Of a stretch of DNA of 64,000 bases, positions 51,568 to 63,620 are shown one piece after another. Below the pieces are notes generated by a model that saw nothing but the letters and a program-made list of their open reading frames with translations, was not told the DNA's origin and did not search any database. Source of the DNA: Numida meleagris (lineage: Eukaryota; Chordata; Aves; Galliformes; Numididae); contig NC_034409.1 of assembly GCF_002078875.1 (NCBI RefSeq), positions 105,629,250 through 105,693,249 on the forward strand. The letters are read 5' to 3'. A program made the translations under genes and the position numbers. Each line of letters starts with the position of its first letter. The first letter of the stretch is position 1.

Positions 51568-52595
51568 GGGCTGCTGGACAGCTCCACTTCTACAGCAATC
51601 AAGCAGGAGAAGAACCTTCCTCTCCCCTTCTCTCTTCCCAAAAGCCCCTAAGCCTTTTCCAGATGTTTCCTTTTTCTGTGGGACACTATTTCCAGAGCAG
51701 CTTTCGGGGGAATTAGGAGGATTGTATGATTCATTTTTCTGGCTAATTTTTAATGACTACTTCCATCTCGGATCATGCCTGCCTTTAAAAATGGCTACTT
51801 CCCTCCCATTGGAGAGGAGCACTCATCTAAAGGGAGCTTTAGATAAATAGCTTGAAAGCAGATATTACAGATGTCTTTAAGTTAGGTGAGATTAATCCCA
51901 CAAAAAAAAAAAAATAAAGCTGAGATATGTAACTTTTCAGTGTATACATTTTTTTGGCGTCTTGTTTAAAAAAACTCAAGTGCCAAGGTTGATGTTTTTC
52001 ATCCAACTCTCTCAAGCTGTTTACAAGGCAAATTACATCATCGCTACTACAAGCTTAACAAAGTTTACATCAGCTGGAATTTGGAAGGTCATCAAGATGT
52101 TATAGAATCTCAGTGATTATCGCAGTTGCATAATGTATTCCTCATGTTAATGCTGTTTCATTATGTGTCAAAATACTTAGATTGATGCAATATTTTCATA
52201 CTTTAAAAAGATGTTAACTGTTTGGCATTGTGACACTTCACAAGCTCACTTTTAATCACTTATGAAGGTCTTCAATATCTACTGCTAGTTAAAATTTGTA
52301 GGATTTTACCCAAACTCTCTTGCACCATTGCACCGTTACTTTTCAGTATAGAAGAGGAATTACCAGTAAAGGCTATGTGTTCCACCATACTTCAGAAATA
52401 ATTACTTTTCACCGACGATTCTACATTTTTTTAAATACATTTTTTTATTTTTCCATTTCACACATTTTGAAGTCAATGACATAAAATTATGGCAGCACCA
52501 CAGTGCTTTGAAAACTAAGCATACAAGCATCTTCCCACTGTATCTTTATTCATGGAAGTTCTGTACTGAAGGATCACTTCACTGATGCACATGCA

Positions 52596-52701
52596 TCTTG
52601 CTGATGGACGGAAAAGGTATGACTTTCCAACATGTGCATTTCTGCTGTCAGCCAGGCACTGAGGCTACTGTACCTCAAAGACAATTCGGTATCTTGCGCC
52701 T
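52596..52701 (+). repeat. Direct duplication, copy 2 (106 bp)
   Basis: Second copy, offset by exactly 1,134 bp from the first, with 105 of 106 bases the same. Flanks are unrelated apart from a few bases of possible microhomology at the left edge. Confidence 0.97.
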
Positions 52702-52796
52702 TATGCAGTTTTATCTATTCATTCAGAAAATGTACTACAGAAAATTCAGAGAGAGGACTGATAATACAGTTTGAATATAAATTTATTAATTAATGT

Positions 52797-52821
52797 GTGA
52801 ATTAATTATTAATTAATTCAC
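52797..52821. repeat. AT-rich palindrome
   Basis: GTGAATTAATTA, one central T, then TAATTAATTCAC: 12-bp perfect arms around a single base. It may form a cruciform, and it holds several homeodomain-type TAATTA cores. Confidence 0.9.
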
Positions 52822-53019
52822 AGTGTGTGAGCAAACCATAGCCTGCATGCATTGATGCAATATGTGAATTACATCAAAGAGCATACAAATGTGGAAGAAA
52901 AAATAGAAAGTTTTATGCCCATGTACAGCTACAGATGAAAATAATAGACAATAATTGGAGCTTGAAGTTTGTTAAAAAACTGTTCAAACTGTTTACCTTA
53001 TTATGAAGAACCCAGCTCA

Positions 53020-53200
53020 ACAAATTATCTTGTCATCTCCCTCTGGATGGCTGTACTGTCTCCTGTTTTTAACACCTTAATGCAGCCTTTTTTTATGGAG
53101 TAATTATGCTTACAAGTGATTAATTCGCTTCCTTTTACAAAGCTAACCATAATTTATCATTTCACCTAGCACTAAATTCTGCTAAATAAAATGGCAAGAA
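53020..53200. promoter_or_regulatory. Candidate conserved non-coding block
   Basis: This is non-repetitive sequence with TAATTATG, GATTAATTCG and CCTTTTACAAAG words and no coding frame. The call is weak and by sequence character only. Confidence 0.22.
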
Positions 53201-56200
53201 GTGAAACAAGTGATGCAGTTTATAATCAATAAGAATTTACACGTACATTAAAAAAAAAGAAAAAAAAAGATAGTGAAGGTTAAATCCTGTCTCCGTAGAA
53301 GCAAGGGAATTTTGTCACGATCTTCCTTAGTGCCTGCGTTTCATCCTAGCTACTCACAACACTTCATGTTTGATAGGAAACAATTTTAAATGATAAATAG
53401 CAGCCAAAATGGAAGTGTATGAGAGCGGGAAAGATTTAAAAAGCAGCCTGAATGTTGAAAGTAAACTTGGCAGTTTTGAAATTTTTGGCCTGCAAGACTA
53501 AATCTGAATTGAAGCAGAGGATACATTTCTGCTTATGCTAGCTATCTGAAAGCTCTGAGCTCGTTACACTGGCTCCTCTGAAGACAGTGAAGTCCCCCTT
53601 CTTCCTCTGGAGTCATCTACCAAGATGTGATATTCAGGCAGCCCAGTTTCAAACAGGATGAGGGTCACCAACCCACCTAACAAAATTTCACTCTGAATAT
53701 GAAGCTATTTCTACTTGTATGTTTAAACGTGGATTTAAGATGTAGTTTCAGGTAGAAAAGTGCCAAAATATGTCTTATGTTACACTGAAGAAAATTTTAC
53801 ACTATGAAATATAAACTTTTTCCTCATTTCTTAGTGGCAGAAGCTTTATTGCCTAGTTCTGATATTGCAGTCACATCTACAACAGTCTGTTAATGTAGAA
53901 CTGGCTGCAAAACTTTATCTTTTAAATTTTATCATTAGTACCTACTGATGCTGATGGTTTTTGCAAGATGTACTGAGAGTCATTAAAGCTAGTCTTCTGG
54001 CTGCATAAACCCTGTATGAGACAGTGGATCAACAGGAGGGAATGTGTTTCCCCTTCCATGCTGCCTTGCTCTCCACCACATCCTAAGCTTTCCTGTGACC
54101 GTGTCATTTGAACAATTTCCTGCAGAGAGTAAGATATGTGTTCAAATACCCTGATGTTAAAGAATGGCAGGCAAACCTGCCGTAAGAATGTTTTTCCCAC
54201 CCTTACATGATACAAGAGAGGAAGATTCATTTAATGTGAAGTCACTTCTCCCAGAAGAAACATATTTGCTTGAAACCAGCCTGGACCATGGGGTCTTCTC
54301 TCTTGGCATGGCTGCTCAGCATCACCCAGTGTTCCCCTGCTGTCCCGCAAAGAGAGTGTTACCTCCCCAATCCCACATTTTCAGATCAGGTCTTTGGACC
54401 CAGGAATGTGATCTTTAGATTTAAAAAAGTTGGTTGGGGGCAGCCTTGGGACTTTCCTCCAAACTGGTCATACACTGGGCTCTGTGCTGCACTGGTGCTG
54501 AGCTCCTTTGTTGGAGCATGGGTTCTTTGGAACACACCTGATCATCTCTGCTGCTCCTCACCTGGGGCAGGCACAGGCTTGGCAACATCTCCATGGGACT
54601 GCCTGCTCCACTGGTGTGGTTTTTTTGCCATTTTGTGGTTGTGTGAAGATTAGCCAGTACACAAGAAAGCAAACTGGAATTATTTCAGTAGATTTGACTA
54701 CTATGACTATCTTCTCCTGTGAGATTTTATTGAATATATACTAAGAACTGTGAAGTTGTCTTCCATTTTTCTTTTATTTCCTTGATTGGTTTCCAAGGTA
54801 ATTCTTTTACATTACTTATTTTTTCTTTTTTTTTAACTCCTCAATGCAGGGAAGTACAACATTTGGTATTGCTTTCTTGACAATGTGTTTGGTGATATTC
54901 AGCTAAAGAAATGGCAATATTCATACACTGATTCCCTTCTAAATAATTTCTCATATTTTGTTTCTTCAAATAAAAGAGAACCTAAAAATATTTGTGAAGG
55001 AGTTTTGTTTACAGATCACATACAGAAGCATTATAATGCTTCACACTACTGAAATTTAGAGTACTGCAGCCAACAAACTATCTGAAAATTGATTGCCTTT
55101 GCTATGTGAAAATAAAAGATTGCTAAAAATGAATACTAACATAAATAGGAATTATCAGATTCCTTCCTTTTTTTAAGCCTCACTCTTCACAAAAAAAGAA
55201 ACAACCTCATGCTCATATCTGCGAAACTTTTCAGGAAACCTTCTCGGAGCTTTAGAGCAGGGAGGAAGACAATATGCAATATGTTTAAACCTAAACATGG
55301 GTCAAGCTGATCGTTGTCTCCCATATCCAAGTGAATTTTGAGCCAAAACTGCGTGTCTTTCAGAGAGGAAATAACGGTCTGAAGTTAATAGTCATGCAGA
55401 ATGAGACAGAAGGAAGAGATGCTACCCCTAGTTGAGCCTGACAGATTTTTCCCTCTAGAAAGACTTTTCCTGTGTCTGCCATGCCAAAACCAGTGCTACT
55501 GTTACAGCCAGCATTTCCAAAATTGGCTTCTCTTTAAAAACTATCTCATTCAAAGCTACAAGTAAGCCACATTAAAGTACTTAACAGTGGGGCTAGGCAC
55601 TATCTGAACCTCACCCACCAGAAACAGCTTGCTCTGCTCGTCAAGATCATAGCAATATCTAATTTAGCATCTGAAATCACAAGCCCACTGTCCAGTTTCC
55701 TGGAAAAACTGCTGTAAGACACACACACTCTCTTCCACATAGCTCCACCCATGATGTCATGTTTCTCATTTTTAGCGTATTTAGATTATTTTTCAGTACA
55801 CACTCTCAGATGCTGTGGGAAGTCCTGTATTAGCAGGTCCCAGAGTTCATATTGAACCTGTTTTGGGGAGCCTCTAGTTAAAGCATGTACTAACAAGATC
55901 ATGAGAATTTGCACATCTTAAAGACAAAAAGCATTGTTTTGGAGCTGCTGTTTGATTCCTTCAGTGTGAGATTTCCCTCAGACAAAGAGTGCTATATTTG
56001 TAATAGTGATGCATATTGGGCCAGATCCTATGGCTCTGACTCAAGCAAACACCCCACAGATTTTAAGAGGGATTTTTTAACTGCATGGGAAGGGAGTTTC
56101 CTTTCAAAAACACAAGAATAATCTCTAATTGTATCTGTCTGTAAGAAACAGCAGAAAACTGTGATTTCTAGCTTTAGGTATTCAAGATGACCTTGAATTG

Positions 56201-57290
56201 GTCATCCCACAAATTTAATCCAGCATTTGTTTGTTTTTTAATTTATTCATCTATCTTGCAGCTCTTTACCTGTGTTAACTGTGGTTTGTTACCTCTGCCC
56301 ATTCTTGGGTATGAGGATAGGCCAAGGAGAAGTCATTTTTCCTTTCTATCATCCTGAAGTGAGAAGGCTGCGGAACTTGCACCAACTACAACTTATTGCT
56401 CTGCAGAAGGCCTGAGGAGTTAAGCAAGCAGCTGGGACAAGGACTGGGCAGGGGCAGCACTGGTTCCCCCTCCAGACAACTTCGGATACTCCTTCTGAAT
56501 GCTGCTTCAAGACAGACAAAGTAGGAAATCAGATTAAAGTGGCTCTTGAAGCAAGGCTTCAGAGAGTGAGAAACATTCCTGAACAGAGCATGTTTTACTA
56601 TGAATGAAAACAATAACAACTCTACAGACACCAGAGAAGCCAAAATGATAATTTATTCATATTGAGGACCTTTCCCCCATGACCAATGTCATGAAAAATA
56701 TTGACATTTTACAAAACTGTCCCAATTTTTCACAAGTGCTGGAGGCTTCAATTACCACTGAATGGTTGCTATGCTTTACCCTAGAATTGGCTCCATTTCA
56801 GTGATGAGTGAAGAGTCTCCTATAAAAATAGTTTGAAAAGCACTCAGGGATTCCCTCATGATAAAAGCTGCATTATAAATTTAATTTATTCACCATATAG
56901 TGCAAATAGCTGAGAACGTTATGCCTCCTTGTAAGTGAAAAACAAAATCTGTAAGAGGCACATGGATCCTAACTGGGAATGATACCATCAGCTTGGGTAA
57001 TAGGGTTGTAAATTTGAACCTATTTGAAAGGATCTCACTTTGGGATGGAGCAAGAGTAAAGATTAGCATGTATTTATTTTTTAGGCAAAGACAAGCAGAG
57101 AAAAAGCATTAAAGCAAAATATTACAGCAAATTCCAAAAGATATGGGTTTAAATATGCTATTGAAATAACCTGTAATCCTACAGGTGTTGGTGAAAGAAA
57201 AATAACATAAAAACAGAGTTACAAAACTTTAAAAAGTCATAGGTCCACGAGGCCATGAAAAGTTTTCCCTCCTACATTCCCAGAAACCAC

Positions 57291-57314
57291 AAAAAAAAAA
57301 AAAAAAAAAAAAAA
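57291..57314 (+). repeat. Poly(A) run, 24 bases
   Basis: This is an uninterrupted run of 24 A following GAAACCAC. No retroposed gene is recognisable upstream. Confidence 0.9.
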
Positions 57315-58814
57315 TTGCCAATTTGTAAATGCAAATTGCTAATCCCTGTATCTCCAATACCTTTGGCTGGGTGCTAAAACTACCCAAGACAGCAGTTTGA
57401 AATGCATTTGGTAGATTTTTTTTCCCCATCTGATCCAATATCATAAAGTTGACATGCAATTTTTCTTTTAAGTTAAGGAGACTCTTCAGGTCCATGAGAG
57501 CATCTTTTTACTACAGAATCAAAAAACATCAGTGTACGCAAATCCTTCAGTGAGATTATCATTACCTAAATTTAGCTTCCCCAAAGTTAGATATGTGGGC
57601 TAAAATTGCCTCCTAGGCTCCTTTGTAATCTATTTTAAAGTGGGATTAAATAGCCTCTGGATATGCCTTGCCTCTCTTTCTACTGACTCTGAAGATAGAT
57701 AGGTTTAGCTTTCAGACAACTAAAGTTAGGTGACATGAATCTCAGCCTTAGTGACATAAAGTAATGAAGACATGACGTTTAAATTAGAGGGGGTTTCATC
57801 AGCATAACCTACAGGACATCAGGAAGACAGACTTCATGGGGGATGGTAAAGCACAAAATACTTCGTACAAAATGCATGGCACTGGGCAGTCAGTGCAGCC
57901 ACACCAGCTCCTTGGTTTGAGGGAATTCAAACAGCATGGGGATTTCACTGACGTAAGTGAGAACTGGACTTGGCACTATCTCCACGAACTGATACTAATG
58001 GAAAGTCTGAAAGAAATGTGTTGCAACTGCTTAATGTTGGTTCCCATGTAAAGATATATTTGGGAGCATGGAAGAGCTGAGGAAGCTGTAAATAGGAATT
58101 GGGTCATCCACATTACCATTTTATACCCAGCTCAGCTGGGGAACAACAAGAATCTGTGCCTAGCAGACAGGTGGTTATTTAGTGGTGGTTTTAGTTCATG
58201 TCCCAATAAAAACCACACTGACCACACCTCAGGTAACACCCAAGCAAGTTCAGGTTAACACCCATATTAGCAGTCTTCACTGTAAAAGAGAAGGTTTCCT
58301 AGAGGGATAGAGACCAAACTATTCTCTCATCTTGCAAGTGGTTTTCAAGGGCATGCCTGAAGGTGCTGGCATTCCAGAAAGGATGTTCATCCAGCTTCCT
58401 TCTGCTTGGTATCATTGCCCTTGGTAAAAAGTATTGACAGTCCTCAGGGCCTGCACAACCTTCTCTTCCATCCACCTTTAAACACAAATGTGAAGCCCAG
58501 GCAGAAACTTCACAGAATGATACAGTACCTTGTAGAGGCTACAGATAATGTCAAAGTTCACTAAAATCATTTTTGCAAGGAAACCCGTGTCCAGCTACAT
58601 TTTTTTGTTACAGTTGCAGAAAATAATATAAGATTTCCTTGGCCAGAGGAATTAGAGTGGACTTCTGTGTATGTCTCCAAGTACCATATCTTCTTAATTT
58701 CTTTCTCATATTCTATTTCTGTATTCCTGAAAACACTGAACTCTCATTTTTCTTAATACAAAAGAGAAGAAAATCTGTTGCCATGAGAAACACGATTTAG
58801 TCTTGAGACTCAGT

Positions 58815-58886
58815 AGATCAGGTTTATGATTGGACTTGATAATCTTGAAAGTCTTTTCAAATCTATATGACTCTGATTCTGTGGAT
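58815..58886 (+). mobile_element. CR1 LINE, old short 3' tail
   Basis: GATTGGACTTGATAATCTTG, then CTTTTCAAATCTATATGACT and GATTCTGTGGA. It is diverged but keeps the order of the CR1 3' end. Confidence 0.78.
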
Positions 58887-59964
58887 TTTGTACTGTGAGA
58901 GACAGTACATGTAAGCCAATTGAAAAATATTTTATACAGGTATCTCAGAAAATGCACTGATACCAAAACCAACAGAAGCAACAACACTAATTATGATTCT
59001 GTGGAGAAGTACCAGGACTCACATTAATCCTGTATCCATCTCAGTCACAAAGCTCAGTCACAAGCACAGAGCCCCATCATAACAGAAACAATGGCAAGAT
59101 GTGGTATTAATTATCATAATTGCCATTTGTCAGCAACTGCACCAGGCAGATCTGTGGTTGGTGCAGACAGAATACAAGTGTACCTGGACCTCGGTATTTT
59201 CTGTAGAATAACTTCAGGTTATTGAAGAATAATTGTAATGGGAGGCAGGTTTACATTACTTCATAAACTAGAAACTGATAAGTGAAGGAGACTAGTTTTC
59301 AGCACTGAAGAAGATTAATGCAGCATGCTTCAAAAGAGGTAGTCAGTATATTTAATCTTATTCTATATTCAATGAAACATCCTTTTCCTACCTATGTTAC
59401 CTTTTCATATCCATTTTCATATTCATTTGTCATATCACAGTACTTTCCACTTGGCTTAATGAAACATTCTGTAATTCCTTCAGCTAGTCTTGAATAGCCT
59501 AAAAAATACATAAATATGTGTACCATCTCAAATCTTACAGGGCCTTCACCCTCAACCCATTATTAAATGTATTAACACAGCATTTAGGATGTAATTTGAG
59601 ACATTCTGCTGCTGACTCTGGGTGACAGGTTTCAAACTGAATCTTTACTGTTATTTTCATATTTTCTCTTTCCTGTATATTTTGAACGTGTGACTGAATG
59701 TCACTTCTTTCCTTGACAAGAAACCTTTAGTTTTTGGGTTTTTTTTTTTAATTAAGTTGTTCTTCCAAAATCTTTTTTCTTTTTTTTTTTTTGTGCACAC
59801 ATCCACATTCCAAAAAATCTAGTACAATGAAGACTTCCAATTTTCCTTTAAAAAATACATCCCACTTTGTGTGTTTCCTATCCTTGATACAGGATGTCTA
59901 TTTATAACTTCACCATCGTTTATTATTGTGACTGCATAGGTGTTATTTTTGCCCTACAGTAAGG

Positions 59965-60200
59965 CTCAGTGGGGCTTCCCAGCATTGCCTTAGTGTTTGT
60001 TTTAAAAAGTGCATACACAGACAGTCACTCCCAAATTCTGCTTCCCTTGAGTGCCTACATTTTTGTTGTTAGCAGCTCAAACACTTCATTCTTCAGGCCT
60101 TCCACAGCTCCTGGATTAATACCATCAGGTCTGGGTAACTTGTTGCTATTTAATTTATCAGTTTGTTCCAGCACCTCGACTGTTGATCCTGGCAAAGGAA
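59965..60200 (-). pseudogene. Ancient CR1-like reverse-transcriptase fragment
   Basis: The minus strand reads EVLEQTDKLNSNKLPRPDGI, then NPGAVEGLKNEVFELLTT. This is the conserved start of CR1-type reverse transcriptase (the LNSNKSPGPDGIHP motif of old amniote CR1/L3 lineages). More diverged text follows (TTTTTAAAA, then CAATGCTGGGAAGCC). It differs from the young galliform CR1 copies in the window, whose equivalent is LKVHKS-type text, so it belongs to an older lineage. Confidence 0.78.
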
Positions 60201-60501
60201 GCAAAATGTTTTAAGGGTGCCTCTAGACTAGATATCTAAAACAAATCACTGAAAAAAATCCCCATTCCTGCAGCCAGAATTACAGACTATGAACTGGCTC
60301 ATGGACACAATCCATATGAAATCAAATGGAAGATTCAATTAATGCAGGTCTTTCTGCTTCTGATCGTAACGTACTATATCAAATCTATTTTAATCACCAC
60401 AAAATATAACTGGTTTTGTTTGGTTGTTTTTTTTTTCCCCCAGTGGCAAGCCTGTACATGTTGCATCCAGGTAAGGTCTTCAGATGGTCTGCTCTTACCT
60501 A

Positions 60502-60518
60502 TGTGTGTGTGTGTGTGC
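60502..60518 (+). repeat. (TG)n dinucleotide repeat
   Basis: About eight TG units. Confidence 0.9.
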
Positions 60519-61399
60519 ATCTGCTGCCCTGAGCACAGTGTGCTGCAGCTGGAAGATGAACCCGATCCACACCTCATAGGAACACTTGGTTACACAACTA
60601 ACTCCACTATCCAAAGAACTCCTACCTCAGCTATTATGCGTACCAATTCAACCACAAAGCAGTGAGCTCAGTGCAGCAACTACCCAACAAAGCCTGATGG
60701 CCAAGGCTGACCAGGCAGCCTCATGTGCCACCTCCTTGTCTGAAAACCAAGGCAAGAAGAGCAAACATCCCTAAGGACTCAGCTATGCTCGGGAACTTTC
60801 TGGTTTACCCAAAGAACATCCTGCAGGCACATGGGTGGGGGTGACCTCCTGGTGGCCCCCTCGCTCTCCTCCCCTTGCAGCATTACAAGCACTATAATGG
60901 GATCCATGTGTGTGCATTGTGCTGCTGGGGCTAGCTCTGCAGAAGCATGACATTGTCATATTTATGCATCTACTGCTGGAGCCGAGGCTTCGCTAGGCCA
61001 GGCCACTTGTGGGAGCCGTGATGTAAGCAGTGGCTCAATGGACAGAGGACAGCAGCCCCTGCGATGGTAGAGATGGGGCAAGGGGAGCTGCTCTCCACAT
61101 CCACATTGAAGCAAATGCCAATATTTTACAAAACCACGACACTGGCACCCAAACTTCACCACACCAGGGCTGGATTCAAGCCCAGGCTCTGAGCTAGCAA
61201 TAGCTGTGTTAGGAGGACTCTGGTGGAGGAGCAGAGTCCAGGCAAAACCCAGCCACCTACCCCCACGCTGTGCAAAACTGTTTTTGGCTTGCTTCCGCCC
61301 TGAGCACATTAAGCTAGAACAGCAAAGCAAAGGTGGGGGCGGATCATGTCTGGACTGGAGCAAACAAACAGAAACACTTTCTCCAAAGACTGCCTGAAA

Positions 61400-62000
61400 G
61401 ATTTAATATGAGTAGTTTTTGGAGCCCATCTATCATTTTCGTTTGGCACTATTATAAATCAAATAATCCCTTGATCCAGAGAAGGCACTGACGAGACTCA
61501 AGTCAGGCCTCCAGAAAGGATGTGCTCCTTAACTTGGAAAGTTGGCAGATGATTTAATTTTGTTAGCAAATTTGACAGTGTCATAGGAATTTTCCAAAAT
61601 CAAAGAGCCCTTTCATAGGCTCCCCTACCCAATACTCAATCCAATGTCTAAGAATAACATTCAGCCCTCATTAATTAATGATATCAGCCCGAATAATGTC
61701 AAATTGCCTCAGAGACCTTGCTGGGATGGATGAATCACACCCGGCTGGCTCCAAGGCTCTTACTCTGACAAACTGCAGTGTGTGATGATGGGCTGCTTTG
61801 CCTTGAAAGCTTTCACCCACAGCGTCCTGACAGCCCTCAGCCTAACCCCCTCCAATGCATGTGCACAGCGCCAAGGGGAGTCCGTGAGATTAATGGGTGT
61901 CTGAGATAACATTCAGCTCCTTGACTGCTGAACTCAAATCTAGGCTATGTAGGTCTACTGCTGGGATGACAGAAATGTTATCCAAAATGTTAACTTTGCC
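61400..62000. promoter_or_regulatory. Candidate conserved non-coding element cluster
   Basis: This is about 600 bp of non-repetitive, non-coding sequence with dense homeodomain-type words (ATTAATTAATGAT at 61670-61682, GAGATTAATGGG about 61887). A 12-mer, ATAACATTCAGC, occurs twice (61654-61665 and 61906-61917). This character is typical of deeply conserved developmental enhancers. The 3' half also contains GATAAC words. Not verified by alignment. Confidence 0.38.
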
Positions 62001-62439
62001 ATCAACCATGGACAGATGTCTTCTGGAAACTTGATCAGACGCTCTCCACTTTGGTCATTCAGCGAGGCAGCATGCTTGCTTGGTCACGTTTTCTTCTTCA
62101 AGAGATATCTTCCTTGTTCATGGAGTGGCTACCAAGCAGGGAGTACTGAGCCACTAATGTGACACCAGTGTGTCTCTGATGCATGCAGGACCTCAGTCAA
62201 CTTGGTTATGTCTGCTGGGTGCTCTACTTCACTCTGGCTATGTCAGAAAGGAGAACATTTTGTTTTTCATGCCAGTTAGGTGGTGCTGCACCTTTTCATG
62301 TACTCTGTTCAACACAATCAAGAGCAAACTGCAGAGATCCACTGACTTTTGAGATTCATTACAGAAACAAGTTCAGATGCAAGGGTGAAAGGCCACAAAG
62401 AAATCTACACCTGAGAGTCGTAATTTTGTTGAAATGTCT

Positions 62440-62733
62440 CTCAAATTTTTACAAGGGTAGATAGTGGTAGGACAAGGGGAAATGGTTTTAAACTAAAGGA
62501 GGGAGGTTTAGATTAGATGTCAGGGGGAAGTTTTCCCCTCAGAGGGTGGTGAGGTGCTGGAACATGTTGCTCAGAGAATCTGTGGTGCCCCATCCCTGGA
62601 GGCGCTCAAGGTCAGGTTGGATGGGGCCCTGGGCAGCCTGAGCTGGTGGGGGGCAACCTTGCCCATGGCAGGGTTGGGGCTGGCTGGGCTTTGAGGTCCC
62701 TTCCAAGCCATGACATTCTGTGATTCTGTGATT
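62440..62733 (+). mobile_element. CR1 LINE 3' end
   Basis: GGTAGGACAAGGGGAAATGG, then GTGGTGCCCCATCCCTGGAG and TGACATTCTGTGATTCTGTG. This is a well-preserved CR1 end, truncated at the 5' side. Confidence 0.96.
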
Positions 62734-63107
62734 CCTGCAACACTTGCTCTGCTGATAATATTCCAACATGGGAAAAGATATACCAGCTGTCTTTATAAAT
62801 TTACAGTTTTACTGAAGTCATAATGATGTATGAAAACATCTTGACTGCTTCCCAATTGCACTGTACTAACATTGATATAAAAACCACCTTGTCTCTACTT
62901 GCAACAGAATCACAAATCCACTCTAAGTTTTCACATACCCACACCTTCTGCTTTCTGCGATAGCTGGAAGAGCAACGATTCCTTATCTATCAGTCATGAG
63001 CCTGAGGTTTAGCCATATTTGAACATCACAGTCTTTTTACGTAAATGTTGCATTCCTAAGGCCTCATGAAAAATTTACAGACCCGAACAACAGCCATACT
63101 GTTTAAC

Positions 63108-63137
63108 GCATCTGAATAAATGTTTATTCGCAGATGC
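63108..63137. repeat. Imperfect palindrome
   Basis: GCATCTGAATAAA, TG, then TTTATTC-GC-AGATGC: arms of 13 bases with a 2-base bulge in the right arm. It contains two CATCTG/CAGATG E-box halves facing each other. Confidence 0.85.
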
Positions 63138-63349
63138 CCTCCCTTCCCTGTGCAGTGGCATGGCTGGCCAGGCGTGCATGCTGTCTCCTTCCCCAGCACA
63201 CTACTCTCCCCTCAGCCACCATGCTCCCACCACGAGCAGGCCTGACACCGCCACACTGGGCTGAACTGTGCTCAATGTAAACACCAGCTCAGCATAAACA
63301 CACGTGTGGCGTTCAGTGCAGGATCCCGGTCACGGAGGCGAAATGTCAG

Positions 63350-63620
63350 AGAGACAAAGCTGGGACTCGTCTTTTTGTGCGGCATTTGTTTATATGCTGC
63401 ACACGTTGCGCCCAGTAATGCGAAGCCATCAGTTTCAAGTTACAAATACACCATAAATGCCATAAGTAATTTATTTCTCTGCCCTGCCTGGGAAAGCAAA
63501 TTTGGGATTTAAAAAGAAAATCTTATTTGATGCTGATGTATTCTGATTGCCGCTCCAAATATATGTGCTTTTACTTTGCATAAGCATCGTTTTGATGCAA
63601 TAGCCAAAGCACTAAAAGGG
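63350..63620. promoter_or_regulatory. Candidate conserved non-coding block
   Basis: This is non-repetitive sequence with ACTTTGCATAAGCATCG (POU-like), GATGCTGATGTATTC and TAAGTAATTTATT words and a CpG-containing start. A chance frame covers part of it. The call is weak. Confidence 0.28.

Noticed and set aside
51329..51850. 173-codon plus-strand frame
   Set aside because: It is antisense to ERG, has no recognisable domain, no flanking splice logic, and spans one copy of a non-coding duplication. It looks like chance.
60447..60473. A possible 27-nt microexon on the plus strand between a long T/C tract ending CCCCCAG and a GTAAGG donor
   Set aside because: Both sites look good, but the segment is antisense to ERG, no partner exons on the plus strand are recognisable, and its translation matches nothing I know.
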